Assembly (NCBI RefSeq): GCF_025144145.1
Contig: NZ_CP083546.1
Location: 75,001-139,000 of the forward strand
From: Leisingera sp. M658
GTDB lineage: Bacteria; Pseudomonadota; Alphaproteobacteria; Rhodobacterales; Rhodobacteraceae
Length of the DNA: 64,000 bases
Direction: 5' to 3'
This document shows, one piece after another, positions 28,377 through 36,636 of this stretch. Each line of letters opens with the position of its first letter. Within the stretch, counting starts at the first letter, position 1. Under the pieces are notes generated by a model. That model saw only the letters and a list, made by a program, of their open reading frames with translations. It ran no database searches and was not told the origin of the DNA. The translations under genes and the position numbers were made by a program.

Positions 28377-28693
28377 ATGGCCAACAAACGGCCAAAGCCC
28401 GAGGAGATTGTCACGAAGTTACGGCAAGTTGAGGTTCTGACTGGGCAAGGTATGCCGCGTCTGGATGCGATCCGTCAGATTGGTGTGACTGAACAGACGT
28501 CTTATCGCTGGAAGATCGAAGCATCGCAGCGCCATTGGTTCAAGCGTGATGCTGAGGGTACGGTGGAATGGGCACGGACCAGCTGAAAGAACTGAAGCGT
28601 CTTCAGAAGGAAAATGAACGGCTGAGAAAGGCGGTGTCTGACTTGACGCTGGACAAGTTGATTTTGGCGGAAGCTGCGAAGGGAAACTTCTAA
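28377..28693 (+). pseudogene. IS3 OrfA, interrupted by hairpin insert
   Basis: The frame begins MANKRPKPEEIVTKLRQVEV and matches copy 1 until TSYRWK. About 38 extra bases then shift the frame, giving a premature stop at 28584-28586. The correct frame resumes at YGGMGTDQLKELKRLQKENE and ends AKGNF-stop at 28693, as in normal IS3 elements. Confidence 0.88.
28516..28555 (+). repeat. Hairpin insert in IS3 orfA
   Basis: The inserted segment includes agcatc (28520-28525) and gatgct (28548-28553) as outer arms around gcgccattggttcaagc (28529-28545). That 17-mer is identical to the one in the insert at 18593-18609 (opposite strand), in an unrelated IS3 subgroup. Confidence 0.7.
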
Positions 28694-28800
28694 GCCCCGC
28701 TCGCCGCCGCGCTTGCATTGATCGCGTTCGTGCTGAACTGCACATCCCGGAGCGCCGGGCATGCCGGGTTCTGAGACAGCATCGATCCACGCAGCGCAAA

Positions 28801-29541
28801 GTGCCAGTAGGCCGCGCTGATGAAGAACGATTGGCTGCCGGCATGATCGAGCAGGCGGGACAATACGGTCGATATGGCTATCGTCGGATTGCGGCTTTGC
28901 TGAGGGACGCTGGCTGGCATGTGAATGACAAGCGGGTCGAAAGGCTGTGGCGGCGAGAGGGGCTGAAAGTACCAATGAAACAGCCGAAAAAGGGACGGCT
29001 CTGGCTGAACGATGGATCGTGTGCGCGTCTTCGGCCACAACGGCGCAGCCATGTCTGGTCATATGACTTCGTGCATTGCCGCACTGACGATGGAAAAGCC
29101 TTCCGGACACTGAACATCATCGACGCGTACAGTCGGGAGTGTCTTGCCATCCGTGTGGATCGCAAGCTGAACTCAGGCACCGTCATCAATGTCCTGAGCG
29201 GCCTGTTCATTCTGCGCGGGGTGCCGTCGTTCATTCGTTCAGACAACAGTCCGGAGTTTGTTGCTCAGGCCGTCCAGAACTGGATCAAGGCTGTTGGCGC
29301 GAAGACCGCATACATCGAACCAGGGTCTCCATGGGAGAACGGATATTGCGAGAGCTTCAACGCACGGTTCAGGGACGAGTTCTTGAACGGCGAAATCTTC
29401 TACAGCCTGCGCGAGGCGCAAATCCTCATCGAAGAATGGAGGAAACACGACAACACCAAACGCCCACATAGTGCTCTGGGCTATCGCCCACCGGCGCCGG
29501 AAACCATCGTCCAGATGGACCCAAGGCAAGTCATGCACTAA
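28801..29541 (+). CDS. IS3-family transposase OrfB
   Basis: 246 aa from the first start-like codon; the frame is open from about 28684 (LSPARRRACIDRVR), the usual frameshift entry. The integrase core is complete: WSYDFVHCR, FIRSDNSPEF and PWENGYCESFNARFRDEFL, ending HDNTKRPHSALGYRPPAPE. Because orfA is broken upstream, functional OrfAB is unlikely from this copy alone. Confidence 0.88.
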   Translation: MPVGRADEERLAAGMIEQAGQYGRYGYRRIAALLRDAGWHVNDKRVERLWRREGLKVPMKQPKKGRLWLNDGSCARLRPQRRSHVWSYDFVHCRTDDGKAFRTLNIIDAYSRECLAIRVDRKLNSGTVINVLSGLFILRGVPSFIRSDNSPEFVAQAVQNWIKAVGAKTAYIEPGSPWENGYCESFNARFRDEFLNGEIFYSLREAQILIEEWRKHDNTKRPHSALGYRPPAPETIVQMDPRQVMH

Positions 29542-29662
29542 CAAGCAAACTGGACCATTCAAGTGGGGCTGATCAGTGGAGCACCGCAAGGTAGTACTCA
29601 TTCGGCAACTGAACAGAAGACGGGAAGCTTGACTCAGTAAAATGGTTTTGCCATTCAGCCAG

Positions 29663-29856
29663 TGTGACCGGTTCCGCGAGTGTTTCAATGCGCAGCGGAA
29701 GAAATAGGGAACACGGTGCGGCGTACCCATAAGGGACCAAATCCGTGACTGCCCCCGCAACTGTGAGCGGTGAGTGACGCTGAACATGCCACTGGGATCT
29801 TTCCCGGGAAGGCCAGCCGAACCAAGACCCGCGAGTCAGGAGACCTGCCGGACACA
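29663..29856 (+). ncRNA. Cobalamin riboswitch
   Basis: Conserved elements in order: a gggaacacggtg block near 29708, ccgtgactgcccccgcaact near 29746, tgtgagcggtgagt, gccactgg, cccgggaagg, and the B12 box gagtcaggagacctgcc near 29833. P1 is formed by tgtgaccgg (29663-29671) and ccggacaca (29848-29856). It precedes a cobalt/nickel uptake operon, so adenosylcobalamin should shut down metal import when B12 is replete. Confidence 0.95.
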
Positions 29857-30007
29857 GGACAAAGACTTCGCTAGCGGAGTGTCTGCCCTTTTCCACCGGA
29901 CGCCGGGGTGCGCGTCTGGCGCGGCTGCCGTTCAGGCTTTTCCGTGCCACTATCCCCGTTGTTCATTCCTGATTGCAGGTGCGCCTGTGTCGTCGAATGA
30001 GGACGAA

Positions 30008-30793
30008 ATGAAACTGAAATATCTGGCCGCAGCTCTGGCCGTATCCCTGCCGGTCACCGCATCGGCGCATTTCCAGCTGAACTACACTGAAAACGTGCTG
30101 ATCGGGAAGCCCGGCGATGTGCCGATGGGGCTGGTGTTCTGGCACCCGCTGGAAAACGGCCATGTGATGGACATGGGCAAACCTGAAGAATTTTTTATGG
30201 TTCACAAGGGCGAAAAGGTTGATCTTTCGGACCGCTTGGAACCGGCCACATTCAAGGGCGCGGAGAACGAAGCCGCCGCCTACAGGGCGTCGGTTCCGGT
30301 CAAGCGCTCGGGCGACTATGTGGTGGTGACTGTGCCCGCGCCCTATTATGAGGAAAGCGAAGACATCTATATTCAGCAGATTTCCAAAGTCGTGCTGAAC
30401 CGCAACACCCTGCCCACCGATTGGGATCAGCCAGTGGGCCTGGAAACCGAGATCCTGCCGCTGAACAAGCCCTATAACGTCATTGTTGGCTCTACCTTCT
30501 CGGGTCAGGTGCTGGCGGATGGCAAGCCGGTTCCGGGCGCCGAAATCGAGGTTGAGTTCATGGCATCAGAGCCGGACCTTGCGGCTTTTTCCACAACCAA
30601 CCCGACGGTTCAGCCGATGTCCGGCGGCGCCATCGTTGCGATCGCAGACCAGAATGGCGTCTTTTCCTTTGGCATTCCGAAAGCGGGCCACTGGGGATTT
30701 GCCGCCCTCGGCTCCGGCCCGGCGACTGAGCATGACGGCAAGGAGCTTAGCCAGGACGCTGTGTTGTGGATCCACGCTGAAGAGCTGAAGTGA
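30008..30793 (+). CDS. Periplasmic DUF4198 protein (NikK/CbiK-like metal-uptake component)
   Basis: 261 aa from ATG 30008 with gagga upstream. A signal peptide (MKLKYLAAALAVSLPVTASA) precedes the mature start HFQLNY. The family is the extracytoplasmic K component of Co/Ni ECF-type importers; likely His and acidic ligands include HFQ, FWHPLENGHVMDMG and HVM. The C-terminal part has a carboxypeptidase-regulatory-like fold (SGQVLADGKPVPGAEIEVEF). First gene after the riboswitch and 10 bp before cbiM. Confidence 0.85.
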   Translation: MKLKYLAAALAVSLPVTASAHFQLNYTENVLIGKPGDVPMGLVFWHPLENGHVMDMGKPEEFFMVHKGEKVDLSDRLEPATFKGAENEAAAYRASVPVKRSGDYVVVTVPAPYYEESEDIYIQQISKVVLNRNTLPTDWDQPVGLETEILPLNKPYNVIVGSTFSGQVLADGKPVPGAEIEVEFMASEPDLAAFSTTNPTVQPMSGGAIVAIADQNGVFSFGIPKAGHWGFAALGSGPATEHDGKELSQDAVLWIHAEELK

Positions 30794-30803
30794 GAATAGC
30801 ACC

Positions 30804-31421
30804 ATGCATATCGTAGACGGCGCACTGTCGAATCCGGTTGTGATCGGCGGCGCGGTTGCCGCCGTCGGCGGTATCGCCATGGGGCTGCGGAGCCTGCCGC
30901 TGGAACGTATTCCGGCGGCGGGGGTTCTTTCTGCCAGTTTCTTTGTGGCCTCCCTGATCCATGTCCCGATCGGGCCGAGTTCGGTTCACCTGATCCTGAA
31001 CGGGCTTGCGGGGCTGGTCCTGGGCTGGGCGGCCTTTCCGGCCCTGTTTGTCGGACTGCTGCTGCAGGCGGTGTTCTTTGGCTTCGGCGGGCTGACCGTG
31101 CTGGGCGTGAACGCCGTGAACATCGCCCTGCCTGCAGTTCTGGTCGGGCTGATATTCCGCCCGCTGGTGGCCCGCGGCTCGCCTCTGCAGGGTGCCATCT
31201 GGGGCGGAATCGGCGGCGGCGCGGCCATTGCTGCCACAACTCTGGCCGTGGCGGTATCGCTGATGCTGTCCGGCGATGAGTTCATCCTGGCCGCGAAACT
31301 GGTGTTCTTTTCCCATATTCCGGTGGTGATCATCGAAGCGCTTTTGTCCGGCGCTGCCATTTTCCTGGCGCGGCGTGTGAAGCCCGAGCTGTTTTTCGAC
31401 ACAAAAGGAAGCCTTGCATGA
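30804..31421 (+). CDS. cbiM: Cobalt/nickel ECF transporter S component CbiM
   Basis: 205 aa integral membrane protein. The extreme N-terminus MHIVDGALS carries the conserved His2 and acidic residue used for metal binding, and IHVPIGPSSVHLILNGLAGL is the second conserved block. Six or seven hydrophobic helices. It captures Co2+ (or Ni2+) and delivers it through CbiQ/CbiO. The preceding B12 riboswitch points to cobalt. Its stop overlaps the next start (ATGA). Confidence 0.93.
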   Translation: MHIVDGALSNPVVIGGAVAAVGGIAMGLRSLPLERIPAAGVLSASFFVASLIHVPIGPSSVHLILNGLAGLVLGWAAFPALFVGLLLQAVFFGFGGLTVLGVNAVNIALPAVLVGLIFRPLVARGSPLQGAIWGGIGGGAAIAATTLAVAVSLMLSGDEFILAAKLVFFSHIPVVIIEALLSGAAIFLARRVKPELFFDTKGSLA

Positions 31422-32011
31422 TCCGCTCCTGCATTCTGATCCTTGCGCTGCTGGCGCCGCTCCCGGTGATGGCACACAATGTTATCTCAGCTGTTTTTCC
31501 GTCCGGTTCCGACATTGAGGGCGAAGTGGGCTTTTCCAACGGTGACATGGCCGCGGACCTGCTGATTGAGATCTTTGACGTGGCCGGCAGCAAGCTGGGA
31601 GAGTCCAGAACCGACGGTGACGGCTTTTTCCTGTTCACCCCGTCGGAGCCTGTGACACATATCTTCCGTGGCGATCTGGGGGCTGGCCACGTGGCCGAGA
31701 TGATGATGGACGGTGCGGAAGTCGCGCAGATCATCGGGCAAAGCCCGGGCGCTGCAGCAAATTCTGCGGCTGCTGCCATGGACATCTCTGCAGCGCCGGC
31801 GGCGGCAGGGTCCGCGGGCCTCTCCGATCAAACCCGCTCCGAGCTTGCCACCATGTTGCGTAATGAACTGCGCCCGCTCCGCCAGGAGCTGACAGCGTTC
31901 AAGAATAAGTCGGACTTTCAGTCCGTGCTTGGCGGTATCGGCTATATCTGCGGCCTGTTCGGGCTTGGCTTTTACATCGCTGCACGCCGCAAGATCGGCA
32001 GCAGCGCATGA
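31418..32011 (+). CDS. CbiL/NikL-like transporter component
   Basis: 197 aa. Signal or anchor sequence MIRSCILILALLAPLPVMAH, then a small transthyretin-like beta domain (VISAVFPSGSDIEGEVGFSN, GESRTDGDGFFLFTPSEP), an Ala-rich linker, a charged helix and a C-terminal transmembrane segment (VLGGIGYICGLFGLGFYIAA). This layout fits the L component of Nik/CbiKMLQO importers, which replaces CbiN. Coupled by ATGA overlaps to cbiM and cbiQ. Confidence 0.8.
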   Translation: MIRSCILILALLAPLPVMAHNVISAVFPSGSDIEGEVGFSNGDMAADLLIEIFDVAGSKLGESRTDGDGFFLFTPSEPVTHIFRGDLGAGHVAEMMMDGAEVAQIIGQSPGAAANSAAAAMDISAAPAAAGSAGLSDQTRSELATMLRNELRPLRQELTAFKNKSDFQSVLGGIGYICGLFGLGFYIAARRKIGSSA

Positions 32012-32796
32012 CCTATGTTCTGACGAGCGAGGAAAAACCGCTCGGCGGGTTCGGCACCTTTCGCGCCAAGGTCACAGCACTTGACCCGCGGATGCGCATC
32101 ATGATGACGGCCGCCTATGCGGTGGTGGTTGTCTCGCTCAGCAATCTTTGGGTTCTGGCGGCCGCTCTTGGCCTGTCGATGTGGCTGCTGGCCTTCTCTG
32201 GCCTGCCGCCCCGGCAAACGCTGAAACGGATGGCGATGATGGACAGTTTCATCATCTTCATGCTGGTGCTGCTGCCCTTTACCGTGCCCGGAACCCCGGC
32301 CCTGTCCATTTGGGGGCTGGAGGCCAGTTGGGAAGGCCTGTGGCGTGCAACCGAGATTGCCCTTACCGCCAATGCGGTGATCCTTGCGGTTATGACACTG
32401 GTGGGTTCGATGGAGCCGGTAACCATGGGCCACGCGCTCTTTGCCCTCAAGACCCCGGAGCGGCTGGTGCATCTGATGATGTTCACCATCCGTTACATCG
32501 ACGTTCTGCGCGAGGAATACCAGCGCCTGCGCACCTCGATGAAGCTGCGCGGCTTCCGCCCCGGCACCAACTGGCACACCTACCGCAGTTACGGCTATCT
32601 GGTTGGCATGATGCTGGTGCGCTCCATCGAACGGTCGGAGCGCATTCTGGCGGCGATGAAATGCCGGGGGTTCTCCGGCCGCATCATCCTGCTGGAGGAT
32701 TTTCGTTTCAGCCGGTCCGACCTGCTGTTTGCCGCGGCGCTGTCCGCCGCACTTGCTGCCCTGATCTGGGCGGAGGCCGCCTATGCCGCTTATTGA
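32008..32796 (+). CDS. cbiQ: Energy-coupling factor transmembrane component CbiQ
   Basis: 262 aa T component. It has five or six hydrophobic helices and the coupling motifs RTSMKLRGFRPGTNWHTYRS and ERILAAMKCRGFSG, the two Ala-Arg-Gly-like signatures contacting the ATPase. It links CbiM to the ATPase encoded immediately downstream; the genes overlap by 14 bp. Confidence 0.92.
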   Translation: MTYVLTSEEKPLGGFGTFRAKVTALDPRMRIMMTAAYAVVVVSLSNLWVLAAALGLSMWLLAFSGLPPRQTLKRMAMMDSFIIFMLVLLPFTVPGTPALSIWGLEASWEGLWRATEIALTANAVILAVMTLVGSMEPVTMGHALFALKTPERLVHLMMFTIRYIDVLREEYQRLRTSMKLRGFRPGTNWHTYRSYGYLVGMMLVRSIERSERILAAMKCRGFSGRIILLEDFRFSRSDLLFAAALSAALAALIWAEAAYAAY

Positions 32797-33433
32797 TTTG
32801 AACAATATCCACTTTGCCTACCCTGGGCTTGATCCGGTGCTGGAAGGCGCCTCGATGCGGCTCAACGCTGGTGAACGGCTGTCGATTGCCGGGCCCAACG
32901 GCGCCGGAAAATCGACATTGCTGAAAATCATCATGGGGCTGCTTGTTCCTGCCAGCGGCACCGTCACCGCCTTTGGCAAGCCTTGCATGGCGGAAGCGGA
33001 TTTTCACGAGATGCGCCGCCGCGTGGGCTTTGTGTTTCAAGACGCCGACGACCAGCTGTTCTGCCCGACCGTGGCCGAGGATGTGGCCTTTGGTCCGCTC
33101 AACCTGGGTAAATCCAAACAGGATGCCTTGGCAATTGTTGACAGCGTGCTGACCCGCCTGGAGCTGATGCATCTGCGCGACCGGGTGACCCACAAACTGT
33201 CGGGCGGCGAGAAGAGGCTGGTGACACTGGCCACCGTACTGGCGATGGAGCCGGCGGTGCTTATTCTGGATGAGCCGACCAACGCACTGGACCCGGACAA
33301 CTACGCGCGGCTGGCCGGGATCCTGAAAGGGCTTGATCAAGCAATCCTTCTGGTCAGCCATGACCAGGAATTCCGTAAACAGATTGCTCCTGGAGGATAT
33401 CGCTTGAAGGGCCGCGAGCTTATACGGACTTAG
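32783..33433 (+). CDS. cbiO: Energy-coupling factor ATPase CbiO
   Basis: 216 aa ABC ATPase. Walker A is AGPNGAGKSTLLK, the Q-loop is FVFQDADDQLFCPTVAEDVA (the ECF-type Q-helix region), the signature is HKLSGGEKRLVTLATVLAME, Walker B is AVLILDEPTNALDPD and the switch His is in LLVSHDQEF. It is shorter than many CbiO proteins (about 270 aa), lacking the C-terminal extension. Last gene of the riboswitch operon. Confidence 0.93.
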   Translation: MPLIDLNNIHFAYPGLDPVLEGASMRLNAGERLSIAGPNGAGKSTLLKIIMGLLVPASGTVTAFGKPCMAEADFHEMRRRVGFVFQDADDQLFCPTVAEDVAFGPLNLGKSKQDALAIVDSVLTRLELMHLRDRVTHKLSGGEKRLVTLATVLAMEPAVLILDEPTNALDPDNYARLAGILKGLDQAILLVSHDQEFRKQIAPGGYRLKGRELIRT

Positions 33434-33552
33434 GACGTGCGGCTAATCGAACACGATCGACCGCGTTGCCAAGAAGGCATTGGTCGCTCAGCGTAACTCG
33501 TAATCTGTGCTACTTTTCGACGTGTTGTTAAAAAGTAGGAGGGATATGTGAG

Positions 33553-34977
33553 ATGGAACGTGTTCGGCGTGGCTTGAGTGATGGGCAAGCGGGAGCTTTA
33601 GAATCAGCCTACAGAGCGGCGAAGGCTTTTCGCGAGGATCTGCCTCAGGGGCTGGCCCGCCCTAGCTTGGAACTTGGCGAAGCTGCAAACCGCTTTCTGT
33701 CTCCTCTTGCTGAAACAGGGGTGCCGGAGAGTAAGGTTATTGAAGATATCGTGCAGCAGGCTGACGGCGGGCTGCACAAAATGGCAGCCCCGACCTTCTT
33801 CGGCTATGTCCTTGGTGCGTCGCATCCCGTCGGTGTAGCTGCTGATTTTTTAGTGTCAGCCTGGGGGCAGAACGCGGGTTCATCCTTTGAGACACCAGCA
33901 ATCACGGGGATGGAGCGCGCCGTCTGCAACTGGGTTATTGAACTGCTGTCGCTGCCTGCCGAAAGCGGAGCCGGACTGGTGACCGGCGGTACAGTCGCAA
34001 ACATGGTTGGCATTATGGCGGCACGCCATGCGCTGCTGGCCGCTCAGGGTTGGGATGTCGAAGCTGATGGGCTTTTCGGGGCACCGGAGATTCCGGTTCT
34101 GATCGGACAAGACGCACATTCTGCGCCATTTGCAGCCCTGCGCTACGCCGGGTTTGGAGCAAGCCGCACACAAACTGTAGCTGCCGACAGCGAAGGGAGG
34201 ATTAAGCCGGGCGCCTTTCGGGCAGCAATTAACCGGTGCAGCAAACCGCCGCTTGTGATCCTGCAAGCAGGTCAAATAAACACCGGCGCCTTCGATCCGT
34301 TTGACGAATTGATCCCAATGGTGCGCGAGAAGAAGGGCTGGGTTCATGTCGATGGAGCGTTCGGACTCTGGCTCGCTGCAGTGCCCGAGCTTGCAAATCG
34401 GCTGGAGGGGGTCGGCGAAGCGGACAGCTGGGCAATCGACCTGCACAAGTGGCTTAACGCTCCTTTTGATGCTGGCATGGTTATAGTACGCGACCGTGCG
34501 CCGCTCGTTGCGTCGATGTCTGCCCGTGGCGCCTATCTGCCTGAGACCACTGAGCATTGGGAACCAAGTGATTCAACGCCCGAGTTATCCCGGCGGGCAA
34601 GAGGTGTCCCTAGCTATGCGATACTGCGGCATCTCGGCCGGGCGGGTGTTCGCGAACTTGTGGCGCACCATTGCCGCCTCGCGGAGCGGATTGCCCGAAC
34701 GGTGTCTAACGAGCCCGGCTTAACAGTCCTGAACCGGATCCACAGCAACCAGGTTGCGATTTGCTGCGGCGACGGGACAGATGACGGCAAGCTCACCATG
34801 CAGGTCCTGCGGCGTGTTCAAGAAAATGGCAGAGTTTACCCGACACACGGCGAATGGGCGGGCCGCAAGATCATTCGAGCTTCTGTCATTGGATACGGCA
34901 TGCAGGAAGAAGATGCTGACCTTCTTTCAGCTGAAATAATTGATGCTCATCGCTGCTGTGTCGCCGATGTTCTCTGA
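33553..34977 (+). CDS. PLP-dependent group II decarboxylase, paralogue
   Basis: 474 aa, preceded by aggagg with a 10-base gap. Same architecture as 24243-25634: ESGAGLVTGGTVANMVGIMA (phosphate region), GWVHVDGAFGLWLAAVPELA (Asp) and AIDLHKWLNAPFDAGMVIVR (PLP Lys). By eye the two are related along their whole length but far from identical. The 119-bp gap to cbiO suggests its own promoter. The substrate is not resolvable; related enzymes act on aromatic, acidic or diamino acids. Confidence 0.88.
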   Translation: MERVRRGLSDGQAGALESAYRAAKAFREDLPQGLARPSLELGEAANRFLSPLAETGVPESKVIEDIVQQADGGLHKMAAPTFFGYVLGASHPVGVAADFLVSAWGQNAGSSFETPAITGMERAVCNWVIELLSLPAESGAGLVTGGTVANMVGIMAARHALLAAQGWDVEADGLFGAPEIPVLIGQDAHSAPFAALRYAGFGASRTQTVAADSEGRIKPGAFRAAINRCSKPPLVILQAGQINTGAFDPFDELIPMVREKKGWVHVDGAFGLWLAAVPELANRLEGVGEADSWAIDLHKWLNAPFDAGMVIVRDRAPLVASMSARGAYLPETTEHWEPSDSTPELSRRARGVPSYAILRHLGRAGVRELVAHHCRLAERIARTVSNEPGLTVLNRIHSNQVAICCGDGTDDGKLTMQVLRRVQENGRVYPTHGEWAGRKIIRASVIGYGMQEEDADLLSAEIIDAHRCCVADVL

Positions 34978-35183
34978 ATGGCTTGAAACGCAGTCTGAAG
35001 CCCCTCCAGTTTACGCAAGCGGCAGGTGCAGTGAAAACCGGCTAGCTTGGCGGGAACATTGCTTAGTATGAAATGCTGCACCCGATGTGCGCCTTTCCTG
35101 CCTGCGGCCCCGGCGCACGCAGACTCCCGCCAACGCCTCGGTCTATTGCATATTTATGCCGATGCAACGTGCGGAGTGACTGG

Positions 35184-35816
35184 TCAGCATAGCTGATCCG
35201 GGTGCGCCGCGGCAAAAGCAGGGTGCGCCGCGCAGGCTGTTTCCACGGCGCAGATCCGTGGCAGGTTCGCAAAGTCCACTTCCCAGCGGCGTGCATTGTA
35301 AAGCTGCGGCATCAGGCAGATATCGGCGAGCCCCGGTACCTTTCCAATGCAAAAGGGCGACTGACTGAAGTCGGCAAGTAATGCCTCAAACGCTTGCAGG
35401 CCAGGTCGAATAAAATGCTGCATCCAGGCCTTGGGCATGTCCGCCGCACCGCTGCTGAGTTGGGTCGCGTGTCTGGCCACTTGCAAGTTACAGACTGGAT
35501 GCACATCCACCGCAACCGAATGGGCCAACGCCCGTGCCCTGGCACGCAGGCCTGGGTCTATGGGCAATAGGCCGAGGTTCCGGGTTTCGTCCAGGTAATC
35601 CAGAATCCCCAGTGATTGGGTCAGACGCAACCCGTCGATCTCAAGCACCGGCACAAAGCCCTGCGGGTTGCGGGCCAGGTGCTCCGGGCTCTTGTGCTCG
35701 CCCTTAACCAGATCAACCGGCACCGAGGTGTATTCGATTCCACCCAGGTTCAGCGCGATGCGCAGCCGGTAGCTGGCCGATGAGCGCCAGTAGTCATAAA
35801 GAAGCGTGCTGCCCAT
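35184..35816 (-). CDS. maiA: Maleylacetoacetate isomerase
   Basis: 210 aa zeta-class GST. The glutathione site SSASYRLRIALNLGGIEY matches the MaiA signature, with Ala at the position often occupied by Cys. NPQGFVPVLEIDGLRLTQSL and LGILDYLDE follow. It isomerises maleylacetoacetate to fumarylacetoacetate using GSH. Last gene of the homogentisate operon. The start has ggagg upstream. Confidence 0.92.
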   Translation of the reverse strand: MGSTLLYDYWRSSASYRLRIALNLGGIEYTSVPVDLVKGEHKSPEHLARNPQGFVPVLEIDGLRLTQSLGILDYLDETRNLGLLPIDPGLRARARALAHSVAVDVHPVCNLQVARHATQLSSGAADMPKAWMQHFIRPGLQAFEALLADFSQSPFCIGKVPGLADICLMPQLYNARRWEVDFANLPRICAVETACAAHPAFAAAHPDQLC

Positions 35817-35876
35817 TGGCGTCCTCCGGTGCTAAGGAGGCAGCCCGATGGGCTGCCCTAATTGGTTTGGCCATAC

Positions 35877-36419
35877 TCAGGTCTTGTGCAATTCCTTGGC
35901 GTGCAGCCATTCGGCATGCTTGGGGGCCTTCTTGGTCTTGGACCATTCTTCCAGCATTTCCCATTTCACCGAGTCCAGCTTCTGCAGCAGCGCCTCTTCC
36001 TCGGGATCCGGACAGGCCAGTTCCACCCGGTGGCCGTTCGGGTCGAAGAAGTAGATCGAGTGGAAGATCGAGTGATCGGTGACACCCAGCACTTCGACAC
36101 CGTTGGCCTCCAGATGGTCCTTGAACTGGATCAGGGTCTCGCGGTCTTTCACCTTAAAGGCGATGTGCTGCACCCAGACAGGCGTGTTGCGGTCGCGGTC
36201 CATCTCTGGCTTGGTCGGCAGTTCAAAGAAGGCCAGGACATTGCCGTTACCTGCATCCATGAAGATATGCATGTAGGGGTCGGGTTCATGCGTCGATGGA
36301 ACATGGTCCTCGGCAATCGCGAGCACGAAGTCCATGTTCAGCATCTTGTTGTACCACTCTACCGTCTGTTTGGCGTCCTTGCAGCGGTAGGCGACGTGGT
36401 GGATCTGTTCGATTTTCAA
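35877..36419 (-). CDS. VOC family protein (glyoxalase/dioxygenase fold)
   Basis: 180 aa with two beta-alpha-beta-beta-beta modules. Metal ligand candidates: His in QIHHVAYRC, His in VQHIAFKVK and Glu in FDPNGHRVELACPD. It starts at TTG 36419, supported by ggagg six bases upstream and a 4-bp overlap with the DUF2783 gene. In Roseobacter-type homogentisate operons this protein probably acts on a hydroxylated aromatic intermediate; no direct evidence for the substrate. Confidence 0.85.
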   Translation of the reverse strand: MKIEQIHHVAYRCKDAKQTVEWYNKMLNMDFVLAIAEDHVPSTHEPDPYMHIFMDAGNGNVLAFFELPTKPEMDRDRNTPVWVQHIAFKVKDRETLIQFKDHLEANGVEVLGVTDHSIFHSIYFFDPNGHRVELACPDPEEEALLQKLDSVKWEMLEEWSKTKKAPKHAEWLHAKELHKT

Positions 36420-36631
36420 GCGGTGTCCTCCCCAGGTTTCAGCGCGGCCGCGGCCAGCGCCTGTTTCAGGATCGCGCGTTTTCCAATGTGATTTGCCAGC
36501 ACCAGCACCAGACGCGCATTCAGCGCATCGCTTTCGGCTTTGCTGAGGCCCTCATGCGCGGTCAGGAGATCTGCATAGAAATCGTCGGCGCGCTCGAGGT
36601 TGGCGGTCAGGATCAATTGGTCTTCGGTCAT
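36416..36631 (-). CDS. DUF2783 protein
   Basis: 71 aa, helical and soluble (TEDQLILTANLERADDFYAD, LNARLVLVLANHIGKRAILK). Start placed at ATG 36631, nine bases after aaggag, rather than the GTG at 36640. It lies between the FAD hydroxylase and VOC genes with overlapping or near-overlapping ends, so it is translated as part of the same operon. Function unknown; possibly a small partner of the flavin hydroxylase. Confidence 0.8.
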   Translation of the reverse strand: MTEDQLILTANLERADDFYADLLTAHEGLSKAESDALNARLVLVLANHIGKRAILKQALAAAALKPGEDTA

Positions 36632-36636
36632 CTTGA

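Larger units (their letters stand above)
28321..29575 (+). mobile_element. IS3-family insertion sequence, copy 2
   Basis: Same subgroup as 2418-3634. The left end reads tcccccactgaagtggtcc and the right end, complemented, gccccacttgaatggtcc. orfB is intact, but orfA carries a frameshifting hairpin insert. It sits between the TetR gene and the cobalamin riboswitch, and the riboswitch begins about 90 bp past the right end. Confidence 0.85.
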
